A program made the translations under genes and the position numbers. Below are positions 34,784 through 43,422 of a stretch of 64,000 nt of DNA, one piece after another (position 1 is the stretch's first letter; each line of letters opens with the position of its first letter). This DNA is from Pseudomonas sp. GM84 (lineage in GTDB: Bacteria > Pseudomonadota > Gammaproteobacteria > Pseudomonadales > Pseudomonadaceae): NCBI RefSeq assembly GCF_000282535.1, contig NZ_AKJC01000070.1:43669-107668 (forward strand), written 5' to 3'. A model generated the notes under the pieces. It saw only the letters and a list, made by a program, of their open reading frames with translations, ran no database searches and was not told where the DNA came from.

Positions 34784-36013
34784 ATGGGGGAGAAAATGAG
34801 CGGCTGGTGGTATGCAATCAAGGATAAAAAGCATGGGCCGATAGAAACAGCCGAAATGAAGCGCTTGCTCCAAGCCGGTAGCATTGAAGCTAAAACCTTC
34901 GTGTGGCGCGAAGGTATGGAGAGCTGGCGGCCACTGAGTGACGTGGAAGAGCTAAGGTCATTGATGGCGGTTATACCTCCACCACTTCCATCGAAAAACA
35001 AAGCAAACGAGGCAGACTATCCGAGCGCCAACCGTTGGTCGAGATTCTTTGCTCGTACATTTGATGTCTGGTGGGAGACATTATTGGTAGCTGTAGTCTC
35101 ATCGTATCTATTAAGTCGATACTCAGCTAATTTTGTGGAATGGATTCATCGCCCGGGTACTAGCCAAATATTCGGAATTCTATGCTTGCCCGGTGCACTT
35201 TTTCTTGATGCCCTGTTGTATAGATTGCTTGGGAATACACCGGGCAAAGCCCTGCTGGGAATAAAGGTTAAAACATCTGAAGGTAAAAAATTAAACCTCA
35301 CTCAATATTTATTTCGTAACTTCTCGGTGTGGGTGAAGGGGCTAGGTCTAGGTATACCATTAGTTAATCTTTTCACAATGGCTAGTCAGTCAAAGCGACT
35401 AGGCGAGGGCAGGCAGGCGAGCTATGACGAGTTACCTGATTTCTCAGTGCAATCTCAGCCTTCAGGCTGGTTGAGGAAAGTCGTTTTTGGCGCGGCATTC
35501 TTGAGTCTTTTCGGCGTCGTGGCAACACTTAATATGATCGAAAAGAATGCTGATCGAGATTCAGTAATGCGCAATGCTCAGAAGTCCTATTCTTGGGAGA
35601 ACCCGAGGACTTTAGCTAGCATTAACGTAGATTCCAGGTGGAAGCTTTCCAAGCAAACACCGATTGATGGAGCTCATACGTACCTGTTTTCTGAAGCGGC
35701 TGGGTATGCCCTGATCGTTTTTGCAGTGCAGGACTTTCCCGGCTATAGCTTGAGTGACTATATTTCTGGGTTTAAAGATAATACAACTAAGGATATGGTG
35801 CTAGATGGAGGTCGCTTCTTTGAGAAGGACGGGCGCCAAATGTGGGAGGGATCGGGTCGCATGGTTTCCAGTGATAGCGCGCGTCTCAATGTTCAAGTTG
35901 TTCAGTCGGGCTCCTCTTTTTGGCGAGTGGTGACAGTTCAGTCCGTGCCGTATAAGTATTCCGATGATCTGGCTGAGGATTTGAGATCTGCGCTATGGAC
36001 TACGGTGAAGTGA
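34784..36013 (+). CDS. GYF_2 + RDD-family membrane protein
   Basis: The protein has 409 residues. An N-terminal GYF_2 domain spans residues 5-60 (WWYAIKDKKHGPIETAEMKRLL, then FVWREGMESWRPL). An RDD domain at about 85-210 has several membrane helices, with the conserved Arg/Asp of RFFARTFDVWWE and the GNTPGKALLGIKV motif. A further helix near 232 and a C-terminal soluble domain complete it. AGGA lies 8 bases before the ATG at 34784. The role of RDD proteins is mostly unknown; some affect ion balance. It sits between two nuclease genes on the same strand, so it might be a membrane partner, which is inference. Confidence 0.85.
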   Translation: MGEKMSGWWYAIKDKKHGPIETAEMKRLLQAGSIEAKTFVWREGMESWRPLSDVEELRSLMAVIPPPLPSKNKANEADYPSANRWSRFFARTFDVWWETLLVAVVSSYLLSRYSANFVEWIHRPGTSQIFGILCLPGALFLDALLYRLLGNTPGKALLGIKVKTSEGKKLNLTQYLFRNFSVWVKGLGLGIPLVNLFTMASQSKRLGEGRQASYDELPDFSVQSQPSGWLRKVVFGAAFLSLFGVVATLNMIEKNADRDSVMRNAQKSYSWENPRTLASINVDSRWKLSKQTPIDGAHTYLFSEAAGYALIVFAVQDFPGYSLSDYISGFKDNTTKDMVLDGGRFFEKDGRQMWEGSGRMVSSDSARLNVQVVQSGSSFWRVVTVQSVPYKYSDDLAEDLRSALWTTVK

Positions 36014-36097
36014 TCTATGATTTCGCAAAGCCTATCCTGATCGTCAGGCTTAGTCAGTCTTAGGTATGTTTCATACATGACATAGGGCCGGTAAATC

Positions 36098-37273
36098 GTG
36101 ATCTATCAATGCAATCATTGTCATCGCTCAACCTTTGAGACCTATTGCTCCCAATGCGGGTCTGCTGACGCTGCCTCAATACCTCCGCAAGCTCAGCAAG
36201 GTTTGACGCCCCTTGATCCATCGTTCTACCCCGATTTCCAGTATCAGTCGAAGGGCTTCCTAAAAGACATCTGGGGCAAGAAAAAGGAGCAGGCCCAGCT
36301 CAATGACCTTCTCAACAACGTTCTCAGAAAGTACTCAGAGCTGAAGCAGCCGTATTTCACCAACTTCATTCACACCACCCGCGATCCTGTAGGCGCAGGC
36401 GGGGATGAGGCTGCAGTGCCGGGCGCACGTATGAATGGCATCTATTCCGAGCGTGAGCTTTTCAGAGAGGTATTGATTCGCAGGGGTTTTGACGAGCTTG
36501 AGCAGTTGCCCACTTTACTGGACAAGTTGCTGCTCACGACCGCTTTCAACTCTGTGTATGCCGGCTTCTCCCGAGAGGTTAGCCGCCATATCAAATCTGA
36601 CCTAGCAAGCTCGCTGAGGTCATGGATCGAAGAAGCTGGTACGACTTTCCGTGCGGACTTGGCGCTCTTCTACTACTACCTGTGGGAAAGCGACGCTTCG
36701 TCCCCGGGACTGCAGTTCAACCCTCAGGCAGCCACCACAACCGGCGTTCCGCTGCTTCCTGTTCAGACATTTCAGTCCGGGTTAGGTCTGTGCGAAGAAA
36801 TCTACTTCGACATCCTGGTTGAGCGTTTGGGGAGCCAGCTCGAGCACTTCAACCCGAATCGCTTCATCACCATGTATCTGGTCGACGCGATGGATGGCTT
36901 CCAGTTCGAGGCGTTCTTGGTCGAAATTTTCCAGACCATTGGATACGACGTACGAGAGACTCAGAAGACCGCTGATCAAGGCGCGGATCTGTTCGTGACC
37001 CGATTTGGTAAGACGATGGTGATCCAGGCCAAGAACTACAGCGGTTCGGTCGGCAATGCTGCAGTGCAGCAGGCGATCTCAGCCAAAGCCTTCTACGGCT
37101 GCGATGAGGCAATGGTTGTCACCAACTCCTACTACACCAAGTCAGCCAAGGAGCTTGCAGCTACTGCGGTCGTGCGACTGGTTGACCGTGCAGGGCTTCA
37201 GACTTACCTCGACGACTACAACCAAAAGCTCATCGAGGTGTTCCAGGCCGAAGCCGAGGCAGAAGGGGCTTAG
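36098..37273 (+). CDS. Mrr-like restriction endonuclease with N-terminal zinc ribbon
   Basis: The protein has 391 residues. Residues 5-22 form a two-CxxC zinc ribbon (CNHCHRSTFETYCSQCG). A central helical region of unknown type (50-260) contains LRKYSELKQPYFTNF. The Mrr-type PD-(D/E)xK domain is at about 265-370: the Glu of FQFEAFLVEIFQTIGYDV, the Asp of TADQGADLFV, and the QAK motif in MVIQAKNYSGSVGNAAVQQA. These are the standard catalytic positions. Mrr enzymes cut modified DNA. The start is a GTG at 36098. The combination of large central domain and Mrr end suggests an effector of a defence system rather than a plain Mrr. Confidence 0.85.
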   Translation: MIYQCNHCHRSTFETYCSQCGSADAASIPPQAQQGLTPLDPSFYPDFQYQSKGFLKDIWGKKKEQAQLNDLLNNVLRKYSELKQPYFTNFIHTTRDPVGAGGDEAAVPGARMNGIYSERELFREVLIRRGFDELEQLPTLLDKLLLTTAFNSVYAGFSREVSRHIKSDLASSLRSWIEEAGTTFRADLALFYYYLWESDASSPGLQFNPQAATTTGVPLLPVQTFQSGLGLCEEIYFDILVERLGSQLEHFNPNRFITMYLVDAMDGFQFEAFLVEIFQTIGYDVRETQKTADQGADLFVTRFGKTMVIQAKNYSGSVGNAAVQQAISAKAFYGCDEAMVVTNSYYTKSAKELAATAVVRLVDRAGLQTYLDDYNQKLIEVFQAEAEAEGA

Positions 37274-37579
37274 GCAGACGGCATCGCACAACGGGCCGTT
37301 TAGGTGAAAGCATACGGGCAAGCCGTCTTGCACGACTAGGCTGAACGCCACCCATGCGGCAGAAGCTCTGTCTCACTCACCCGCTGCGTTGGCTGGCGCG
37401 TCAGCACACATCCTTAGCTCATAGGATCGGTTCGAATACGCTTCTCTGCGCGATCCTCCCTGATGCTCAATCGAGCTCGCCAATCCCCGCAGGGGCTACT
37501 GCCGCTGTAAAATCCCGTAGAGGCAGTAACGGCCAGATCTGCTTCCAAGCGATAGCACAAATTTAAGGAGCGACACCTG
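37274..37579. other. 306-base gap without a recognised element
   Basis: No protein-like frame or hairpin of note. The last bases hold the AAGGAG ribosome site for the gene at 37580. Confidence 0.3.
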
Positions 37580-37822
37580 GTGTTCAGGACGGTCATGGAA
37601 TTGATATTCGTGGTGAGCGCGGCTATGACAGTGTTCACTGTCGTAATGTTTCCGTGCATCATCCTGTGCCTCGGAGTGTTGCTCGTGCTTGGCATCGATG
37701 ACAGATTCGTGAACCCCGTTGTGGCTTACGTCGCGTTCCCTGAGGCCGTTGTAATCAGCGGGTACCTGCTGCTTCGCTACTGGAGGCAAATCACCGAACT
37801 CGTAAGATCAATTTCACCGTGA
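37580..37822 (+). CDS. Small two-helix membrane protein
   Basis: This 80-residue protein with a GTG start is preceded by AAGGAG at 9 bases. It has two hydrophobic stretches: residues 7-38 (LIFVVSAAMTVFTVVMFPCI onward) and about 47-65 (VVAYVAFPEAVVISGYLLL), then a short polar tail. No family is recognised. It lies between an Mrr-like nuclease gene and a pair of small paralogues, all on the plus strand. Confidence 0.65.
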   Translation: MFRTVMELIFVVSAAMTVFTVVMFPCIILCLGVLLVLGIDDRFVNPVVAYVAFPEAVVISGYLLLRYWRQITELVRSISP

Positions 37823-37921
37823 TGCTTGTGGTACTGATCCATCGATTGCTCGCGTCGGGGCTGCTGCTGATGCGGCGAGTCTCAGCAGTCGTGGACTGTA
37901 GGCAACGGAAGAATTCCTGAG

Positions 37922-38140
37922 GTGTCTGGATTGAAGCGAACCCTTTTAGGTATGGCTGAAGCAGGTGAGCCGCTACTGAGGCAAGCTCTAGAAGCGATTC
38001 GAGCCTATAACGATGCGGTGGAGGACAAGCGACCTGCAGCTGAGATTGAACGCCTGCGCGTTGAGGCAGACCATCTCTATCACACAGTGATCGACTACCA
38101 GGTTCATAAAGCCGGGGGCTTGGGTGAGTCGGTACATTAA
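37922..38140 (+). CDS. Small helical protein, first of two tandem paralogues
   Basis: This 72-residue protein has a GTG start. The core ALEAIRAYNDAVEDKRPAAEI and ERLRVEADHLYHTVIDYQVHK is amphipathic helix. The next gene encodes the same pattern, with LERLRLLAEHSFQAVTDYQL aligning to this one's C-terminal half and a shared closing GG. No known family is recognised. The conserved Y-Q-x-H near the end could be functional. Confidence 0.6.
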   Translation: MSGLKRTLLGMAEAGEPLLRQALEAIRAYNDAVEDKRPAAEIERLRVEADHLYHTVIDYQVHKAGGLGESVH

Positions 38141-38262
38141 ACTGAGACGTAGGTATTCGAACACGTTGAGCTGGTACCTAGCCCACCTCGATGGTCGCGG
38201 TTTTAAGAATCGAGCGTAGTCATCGACACCGAAAGCCCCTTACACAGACCCTCGGAGTGAAC

Positions 38263-38475
38263 ATGGTGGAGAAGGATCTCAGCAGCGTATTGCCTCCTGA
38301 TCATCCGATGTATTCGGATGCCGTGGAGGCTATGGAGAGGTATCACCAAGCCCAAGCCGGCGGTGTCAGTGGCGCTGAGCTTGAGCGCCTACGGCTGTTA
38401 GCTGAACACAGCTTTCAGGCAGTCACTGACTACCAACTGCACGCGCTTGGCGGGCCAACAAAACCTAGCCACTAG
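38263..38475 (+). CDS. Small helical protein, second of two tandem paralogues
   Basis: This 70-residue protein starts at an ATG preceded by GGAG at 5 bases; the frame upstream to 38191 is not protein-like. The segment DAVEAMERYHQAQAGGVSGAEL and the following ERLRLLAEHSFQAV parallel the gene at 37922, giving a tandem duplication. It immediately precedes the T5orf172 gene. Function unknown. Confidence 0.68.
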   Translation: MVEKDLSSVLPPDHPMYSDAVEAMERYHQAQAGGVSGAELERLRLLAEHSFQAVTDYQLHALGGPTKPSH

Positions 38476-38564
38476 GGATGCAAAACAAAGCCGCAGTAGA
38501 TCTCCGAATAGGGTACCGAGGCGCTGCCGTGAGACAAGAACCACTCGAAATCGCTAAGGTTATG

Positions 38565-39206
38565 ATGCAGAACGAACTCAGCTTCACAGATGTTATTCGC
38601 CAGATTCTCCGCCAAAATCCTGAGGGGCTGACACCCCAGCAGATCCGAGACATTGTGAAAGTGGAATACCCCCAGCACGTTGGCACACCTAGCCATTTGA
38701 GAAACGTCGCAGCTGGCAACTACAAGGATCTGGATCATGCCGTGCTGGCACGTATCTACCTAGCTTGCAGAAGCGCTTCGGACATTTCTGCAGACAAGAG
38801 CAGGAAGCCTCACCTGATGACGCTTTTGTCCGACGCAAACGACGTCGAGATTAAGGCGGACGATTTCATCGAAGGGGAAGACCTCGCCAAGCTCGAGGCC
38901 GATGTCGGCACCCTGTACGTGCTCTCCACAGGGCTCTACACGGCTGACCAGGTCGAGATAGTCAAGATTGGGATTACCACTGGTTCAGTCGACAAGCGAA
39001 TTACCCAGCTGTACACGACGGGAGTGCCATTTCGCTTCACGATCGTCAGTCAGCTGGAAACCACCAACTACTCGAAGCTCGAGCAGGCCCTGCATTGCCT
39101 TTTCGACAGATATCGGATCAACAAATCGCGGGAGTTCTTCACGGCCCATTGCCTGAAATTCATGCCAGAGCTAATCGCCATCCATCGTAAGATTGAGGAC
39201 GCGTGA
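38565..39206 (+). CDS. GIY-YIG (T5orf172) nuclease with N-terminal winged-helix-like domain
   Basis: The protein has 213 residues from the chosen start. The N-terminal domain (ELSFTDVIRQILRQNPEGLT, PQQIRDIVKVEYP, TPSH, then YKDLDHAVLARIY) resembles the HTH domain that often precedes restriction-type nucleases. The T5orf172 GIY-YIG domain occupies about residues 115-200: GTLYVLSTGLYTADQVEIVKIGI, R in VDKRITQL, and a Glu in KLEQALHCLF. The frame is open to 38478, but AAGG just before 38565 and the domain start favour the shorter form. It is the second GIY-YIG nuclease in this cluster. Confidence 0.8.
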   Translation: MQNELSFTDVIRQILRQNPEGLTPQQIRDIVKVEYPQHVGTPSHLRNVAAGNYKDLDHAVLARIYLACRSASDISADKSRKPHLMTLLSDANDVEIKADDFIEGEDLAKLEADVGTLYVLSTGLYTADQVEIVKIGITTGSVDKRITQLYTTGVPFRFTIVSQLETTNYSKLEQALHCLFDRYRINKSREFFTAHCLKFMPELIAIHRKIEDA

Positions 39207-39320
39207 GAAGCAGATTTCACCTCAAGAAGTCTCGAAGACTCCTCACATCCCAGTCCAGGGGCACTGTCGTATTCGATTCTCTCTAGTCCTGTTAGACTCA
39301 AATGTTCTGCAGAGCAGGGC

Positions 39321-39340
39321 AAGCACGTACGAACGTGCTT
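39321..39340. terminator. 8-bp inverted repeat between genes
   Basis: AAGCACGT and ACGTGCTT form a perfect stem around ACGA, 20 bases before the next ATG and 115 after the previous stop. No T run follows, so it could equally be an operator for the small gene at 39360. Confidence 0.4.
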
Positions 39341-39359
39341 CACCAGTCGTGATCCCAAT

Positions 39360-39596
39360 ATGAGCAGAAGCCGACGCAAAACTCCGATACGCGGCATTAC
39401 CTCAGCCACAAGCGAGCGATCCGACAAGCAAGCATGGCACTGTAGTTATCGTACAGCTGTACGCCGGCAGCTTGCGAGTGACCCTGACTCTGAGCTCCCT
39501 CATCCTCGTGAATTTTCTGATCCTTGGCGCATGGCAAAGGACGGCAAATCCTATTACGGAGTGAGCCGACGCGACGAGAAGTCTCTGAGGAAATGA
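39360..39596 (+). CDS. Small basic protein with MSRSRRKTPI start
   Basis: This 78-residue, strongly basic protein begins MSRSRRKTPIRGITSATSER. The opening matches a widespread family of short uncharacterised proteins that I recognise by that motif (SRSRRKTPI followed by SExxDK). No enzymatic motif is visible; nucleic-acid binding is plausible from its charge. No obvious ribosome site precedes the ATG. Confidence 0.65.
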   Translation: MSRSRRKTPIRGITSATSERSDKQAWHCSYRTAVRRQLASDPDSELPHPREFSDPWRMAKDGKSYYGVSRRDEKSLRK

Positions 39597-39728
39597 TACT
39601 CAGCGCTGGCCTAGCCGCGCAGTGATGGATTGTCGGCACCAGGAACGGATTGGTGCACGGGGAGGGCGGGACGCGCTTAAAGGGCAGCTCACCGCAAATC
39701 AACCACAGAGTTACAGCAGGGGCTAGGA

Positions 39729-40412
39729 GTGATTTGGTTTCTTGGCGACGTACATGGACTTTTCGATCACGTCATCAGGCTGGTGAAGGTTCATCGTCCT
39801 GAGGCTGTGGTCTTCCTTGGCGACCTTGAGTGCAGCTTGCCACTCGACACGATCCTGCGTCCGATCCTTGGCCTTACCGAGATCCGGTACATACATGGCA
39901 ATCACGACACGGATCAAAGGAGCTACTGGCACAATCTGCATGGCAGCAGCTTCGCTGACCGCAGCCTGCATGGTCGTGTAGTTGAGATAGCGGGGCATCG
40001 GATAGCAGGGCTCGGTGGCACTTTCGAATCCCAGATTTGGCTTCCTGGAAGCCCTGATACCGGCATCCAAAATTATGGGGACTTTCTCGAGCGCTTGGCG
40101 CTCAAACCTTTGCACGAAGATATCGTCGCGACGAAGAAGCAGCACGCGCTTTCTGCTATCTACCCGGACGACTACTTCACGCTCGCGATGGAGAAGGCGG
40201 ACATTTTGGTCTGCCATGAGGCCCCCAGCTGTCACCCATACGGCTACTCAGAGATCGATGATCTCGCCCAGGCTATGGGGGCACGAATGGTTGTTCACGG
40301 GCACCATCATGATTCTCTCGACTACAGGTCTAAGTGGCCGAGGCTGGGATTTGAGGCTTACGGAGTAGCGTTCAGATCCATAATGGCTATCGATGGATCG
40401 GTCATCAGCTGA
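39729..40412 (+). CDS. Calcineurin-type metallophosphoesterase
   Basis: The protein has 227 residues. The metal-binding motifs of the family are in order: GDVHG (residues 6-10), VVFLGDLE, YIHGNHDTD, CHEAP and VVHGHHHDS. It is a cytoplasmic phosphatase or phosphodiesterase. The GTG start is at 39729, just after AGGA. Related standalone phosphoesterases act on nucleotides, RNA or proteins; the substrate here is not evident. It may belong to the surrounding phage-type cargo. Confidence 0.85.
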   Translation: MIWFLGDVHGLFDHVIRLVKVHRPEAVVFLGDLECSLPLDTILRPILGLTEIRYIHGNHDTDQRSYWHNLHGSSFADRSLHGRVVEIAGHRIAGLGGTFESQIWLPGSPDTGIQNYGDFLERLALKPLHEDIVATKKQHALSAIYPDDYFTLAMEKADILVCHEAPSCHPYGYSEIDDLAQAMGARMVVHGHHHDSLDYRSKWPRLGFEAYGVAFRSIMAIDGSVIS

Positions 40413-40531
40413 GGCATGCGGTTGTGTGTCGCTTCGTCATAGGCATCGACGCTTCCGACTCGATGAGTCCGGCTGTGCCGTCGCTGGGCCTTCTATGCTG
40501 AGCTGGCAGGGCAGGGCAACGCTGTGTAGTC

Positions 40532-41611
40532 GTGCCTGCTACTCGTAGCGGCCAAGCTGGAGCTATCTCCTCCGTTCAAAATGCAGCAGCATTACCCGTC
40601 ATGACATCGCTAGGTCAGGTGCCAGTGTCTTACAGTGACTACGAAAAAAGCAGAGCTTGGCTGCGTGCCAAGGCCAAGGACGCCAGATCCCTCTCAAATG
40701 AAGAAGAGGAGTACTTAGATCGCCAGATCGCGATTGAGCTGCGGAAGCGCATGGAGCATGATGCTTCGGTTCGTTGGTGGCAGCTCTTCGGGCTTGAGGG
40801 GCATCGCTTGGACTCCGTAGAGGCGGAGGCTCAGTTCATCGCTCACCTGGACAAAATTTTCAAATACCCGCCCGCGAGCCAGTTCCTCACTCCTACCGAT
40901 TCGAAGCGGCGAACCCACCATGCATACCATTTCAGCAGGCAGGGCGTTTACCACGGCGTCGAGTACCTAGCGCCTCCCACGACGCGTCTGTTGGAGCTAA
41001 TGCTGTACGGGTACTTTTCTTACGGGAACACCTGGATCTACTTAGATAGGAGATCGCAACTGAGCTCCGATGGGTTCCGAAGTCCCAAGCAATGGCTAGC
41101 GCTACCCCCAGGAGAGACCCCTCAAGACAGGCTTGGTATCACGATCGAAATCAGTGTGGGTTGGAAGTCCCTGATTCGTTCGCAGTCGCCTGCAGCGCTA
41201 TTCAGCAGCTTGAAGCCATTCGAAAAGGAAAACCTTGCAAGGGAATTTGCTGCGGAAGGATCTCATCAACATTGGCTTGAGCAGATTGTGGAAGGGCTCT
41301 TCATGGAGCGTGGCCATCGCTCCAGAATCAGCATTACCTATGCAGGTGAATCAGAGGAACAGCCCCTCACCCTTGCTGAGGTGATTGCTCAGAAAGGCCG
41401 CATTCTAGGAAAAAAAGTGGTCATGCAGGATGGCGACTATCTGAACTGTGAGCCCGCCAATCTCGTCATCCGCTCGAACCGTGGCCGAACGATGAGCTGC
41501 AAAACCTGTCGCCGCCCCACAAACAAAGACCAATCTGAGATTACCAAGGACTCGTTGGGTTCGAGCCTTCGCATCTGCCATTCCTGCCTACGATGGATGA
41601 CCAAGACCTAA
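40532..41611 (+). CDS. Hypothetical protein with degenerate HNH-like C-terminus and two CxxC pairs
   Basis: The protein has 359 residues. The N-terminal part is helical and charged. At about residues 290-325 the segment GKKVVMQDGDYLNCEPANLVIRS fits the D-G-x-x-x-N-x-x-x-N-L pattern of HNH-type homing nucleases, but the first His is missing (VMQDGD instead of H-x-D-G). It is followed by two CxxC pairs (CKTC and CHSC), which probably bind zinc. It may be a DNA-binding relative that has lost nuclease activity. The start is uncertain: a GTG at 40532 or the ATG at 40601. Confidence 0.65.
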   Translation: MPATRSGQAGAISSVQNAAALPVMTSLGQVPVSYSDYEKSRAWLRAKAKDARSLSNEEEEYLDRQIAIELRKRMEHDASVRWWQLFGLEGHRLDSVEAEAQFIAHLDKIFKYPPASQFLTPTDSKRRTHHAYHFSRQGVYHGVEYLAPPTTRLLELMLYGYFSYGNTWIYLDRRSQLSSDGFRSPKQWLALPPGETPQDRLGITIEISVGWKSLIRSQSPAALFSSLKPFEKENLAREFAAEGSHQHWLEQIVEGLFMERGHRSRISITYAGESEEQPLTLAEVIAQKGRILGKKVVMQDGDYLNCEPANLVIRSNRGRTMSCKTCRRPTNKDQSEITKDSLGSSLRICHSCLRWMTKT

Positions 41612-41706
41612 GAGTGGAAACGGCCTCAAAAAGGGCTTGCCAAAAAGGTGCGCTTAAATCAATATAAACCCTATGATGTAATAGCTGCATCAGCAAGACT
41701 TAGAGG

Positions 41707-41728
41707 CCGGCTTTTTAGCCGGTTTTTT
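41707..41728 (+). terminator. Rho-independent terminator before the KilA-N gene
   Basis: CCGGCT and AGCCGG form a 6-bp stem around TTTT, followed by six T. It lies 96 bases past the stop at 41611. Confidence 0.8.
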
Positions 41729-41857
41729 GTGTCTTGGATTTCCCTCTCGCCGCGTTCCTGCGGCATTTTTTGATCCTAAGCGTACCTATGCCTACTCAAT
41801 CGCGATCACTCGTTCGTGAGGCATAGGCACGTCCATAGAAAATGGCGGAACCCTGAT

Positions 41858-42349
41858 ATGAAAGACTCGATCCACATTGATTATCAAAACAAAACCATCG
41901 TGTTCAGCATGAGCGGGTGGCTGAATGCTAGTCACATTGCGGAACTTTACTCGACCTCCGTAGATGGCTGGTTGAGATCACCTGAAACGCAGGAGTACCT
42001 GGCAGATATTGCTCAGGCACTCGGCGTGGAGGATGCCCAGGAGCTTGCTCAGATCACTGCTGACGGCACCTGGTTGCATCCGAAGGTGGCAGTGGAATTT
42101 GTCAGAGAGATCGATCGTAAGCTGGCTCGTTGGTGCGACATCACCATCGACAGGATTGTGCGTGATAACTCATCGATCAAAGAGCGTTTCGACGCAGCTT
42201 GCAAGGTGTTGAAAGAAGGTCGGCGTGAGGCAAGCGAGCATGGAAGAGGGCTACTGGAGTGGCGCAACAAGAAGCCCGTTTTTGAGTATCGTGTGGCCCA
42301 TTTGAAGGATCAGTTGCAGCTAACATTGGGGCTTGATAACCCCAACTGA
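41858..42349 (+). CDS. KilA-N domain protein
   Basis: The protein has 163 residues. The KilA-N DNA-binding domain spans about residues 12-100: FSMSGWLNASHIAELY (the W-L-N-A-T/S motif), VDGWLRSPETQEYL, and GTWLHPKVAVEFVREIDRKL near its end. KilA-N domains occur in phage and large-virus regulators, often alongside T5orf172 nucleases, as here. The ATG at 41858 is used; the 14 upstream residues are not supported. It has its own terminators on both sides, so it is a single-gene unit. Confidence 0.85.
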   Translation: MKDSIHIDYQNKTIVFSMSGWLNASHIAELYSTSVDGWLRSPETQEYLADIAQALGVEDAQELAQITADGTWLHPKVAVEFVREIDRKLARWCDITIDRIVRDNSSIKERFDAACKVLKEGRREASEHGRGLLEWRNKKPVFEYRVAHLKDQLQLTLGLDNPN

Positions 42350-42357
42350 AATCGACG

Positions 42358-42391
42358 AACGAAAGCCCGCCTAGTGCGGGCTTCGTCGTTT
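42358..42391 (+). terminator. Rho-independent terminator of the KilA-N gene
   Basis: ACGAAAGCCCGC and GCGGGCTTCGT form a long, nearly perfect stem around CTAGT, followed by a T run. Confidence 0.9.
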
Positions 42392-42548
42392 TTGGTGCCG
42401 GTGAAATCAAGGCGCGGAGCGTCCCTGCCATTCACCAGGATCTGGGCCATAGCTCTAATCGGCTCATGCTCAAACTACGCGCCGTGTTAGGTGGCTGCCG
42501 ATTCACTCAATTTTGGATGAGATCAGCCGAAAAAATGCTGAGTTGTCC

Positions 42549-43129
42549 GTGTCAGTCAGGGAACACATGAAGCAAGTCGAACGGGATTTCATCACATTGT
42601 TTAATTGTCTGTGATACCGGGATTTTCCGGTGTCTGAGACGCATGCTCTAGCGGGACGCACCGACTGGACAATCCATCTTGGCCTGGTCGTAAGGCAATG
42701 GGCCACACTGCTTGGAGCTCGAGCCCTGTTTGAGCAAGGGGGCTTACAGACGCAGTGATTCGGTATAGCGACACGGACACGCTTTCGTTCGTGGAGTGGG
42801 AGTGGACGCGGGCCCACACCGAAATCAATGAGTTCACCAAACTGCTCAAAAAGACTGATTCCGCGGTGTTTCAGACCTTCATCGGCTACAGCAGGGTTAC
42901 CGATCTCAAGGTCACGATCGAACAGATCCGCAAGCGCTGGCAGACCGCCAACAAACCATTGATAGCATTTCTGATCACCTATGAGCTGTACGGGAGGAGC
43001 CGACGCTTCAAGGAACTGCAGACCTACATGTTTGCCAAGGGTCAATTCAAAAAAATCCGCAGTCAGCCTGCTTTGCCTTGGGAGGTAAACCGAGCGAAGG
43101 CAAAAAACGAGTCAGAGGATTCCTCATGA
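42549..43129 (+). pseudogene. Interrupted hypothetical gene (in-frame TGA plus frameshift at a G run)
   Basis: Coding sequence runs from a GTG at 42549 (SVREHMKQVERDFITLF) into a TGA at 42612. It continues in the same frame as YRDFPVSETHALAGRTDW and on to LFEQGG, then changes frame at the GGGGG run 42738-42742 and proceeds as LTDAVIRYSDTDTLSFVEWEW to a stop at 43129. Adding one G to the run would join the second and third parts. I recall this kind of protein (SETHALxGRTDWTIHLGLVVRQ) from Pseudomonas islands but know no function. The downstream part alone could be translated from a GTG at 42755. Confidence 0.7.
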
Positions 43130-43422
43130 CCGGCTGACATGGCTGAGCAGGCTGAGGCATCGAAGCCAGGCAACGTGCAGAGATTGAACATGCCATCAAG
43201 TTTCTCTATCACTGCTCGGTGAAACGCCGGCTGGGCCGAGAGGCTTGCGCTTCCGTTCCCCTATTTGCTAGATTTATGGTGCGCAGGGTAGGCGCATCAC
43301 ACCCGTCTTTGAAAGCTGGAAACGGCACTACCTGTTGGTTCTCTCATGCTCAAGGCCATGTTATTTCGAGGCCCTGTAGCGGCGTAGGCGGGTGGCGTTG
43401 CAGTAGGGGCGGAGAAACCAAC

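Noticed and set aside
42612..42614. UGA as selenocysteine codon
   Set aside because: No known selenoprotein motif surrounds it, and a second lesion (frameshift) lies downstream, so decay is simpler.
42503..43045. 180-codon minus-strand frame opposite the interrupted gene
   Set aside because: The plus strand shows protein-like sequence across all three pieces; the minus-strand frame has no ribosome site or recognisable pattern.
43219..43422. 68-codon N-terminal extension of the DUF5623 gene
   Set aside because: A GGAG ribosome site directly precedes the internal ATG at 43423, and the extension is rich in Cys, Gly and Trp, unlike the family. It may contain a fragment of an older gene.
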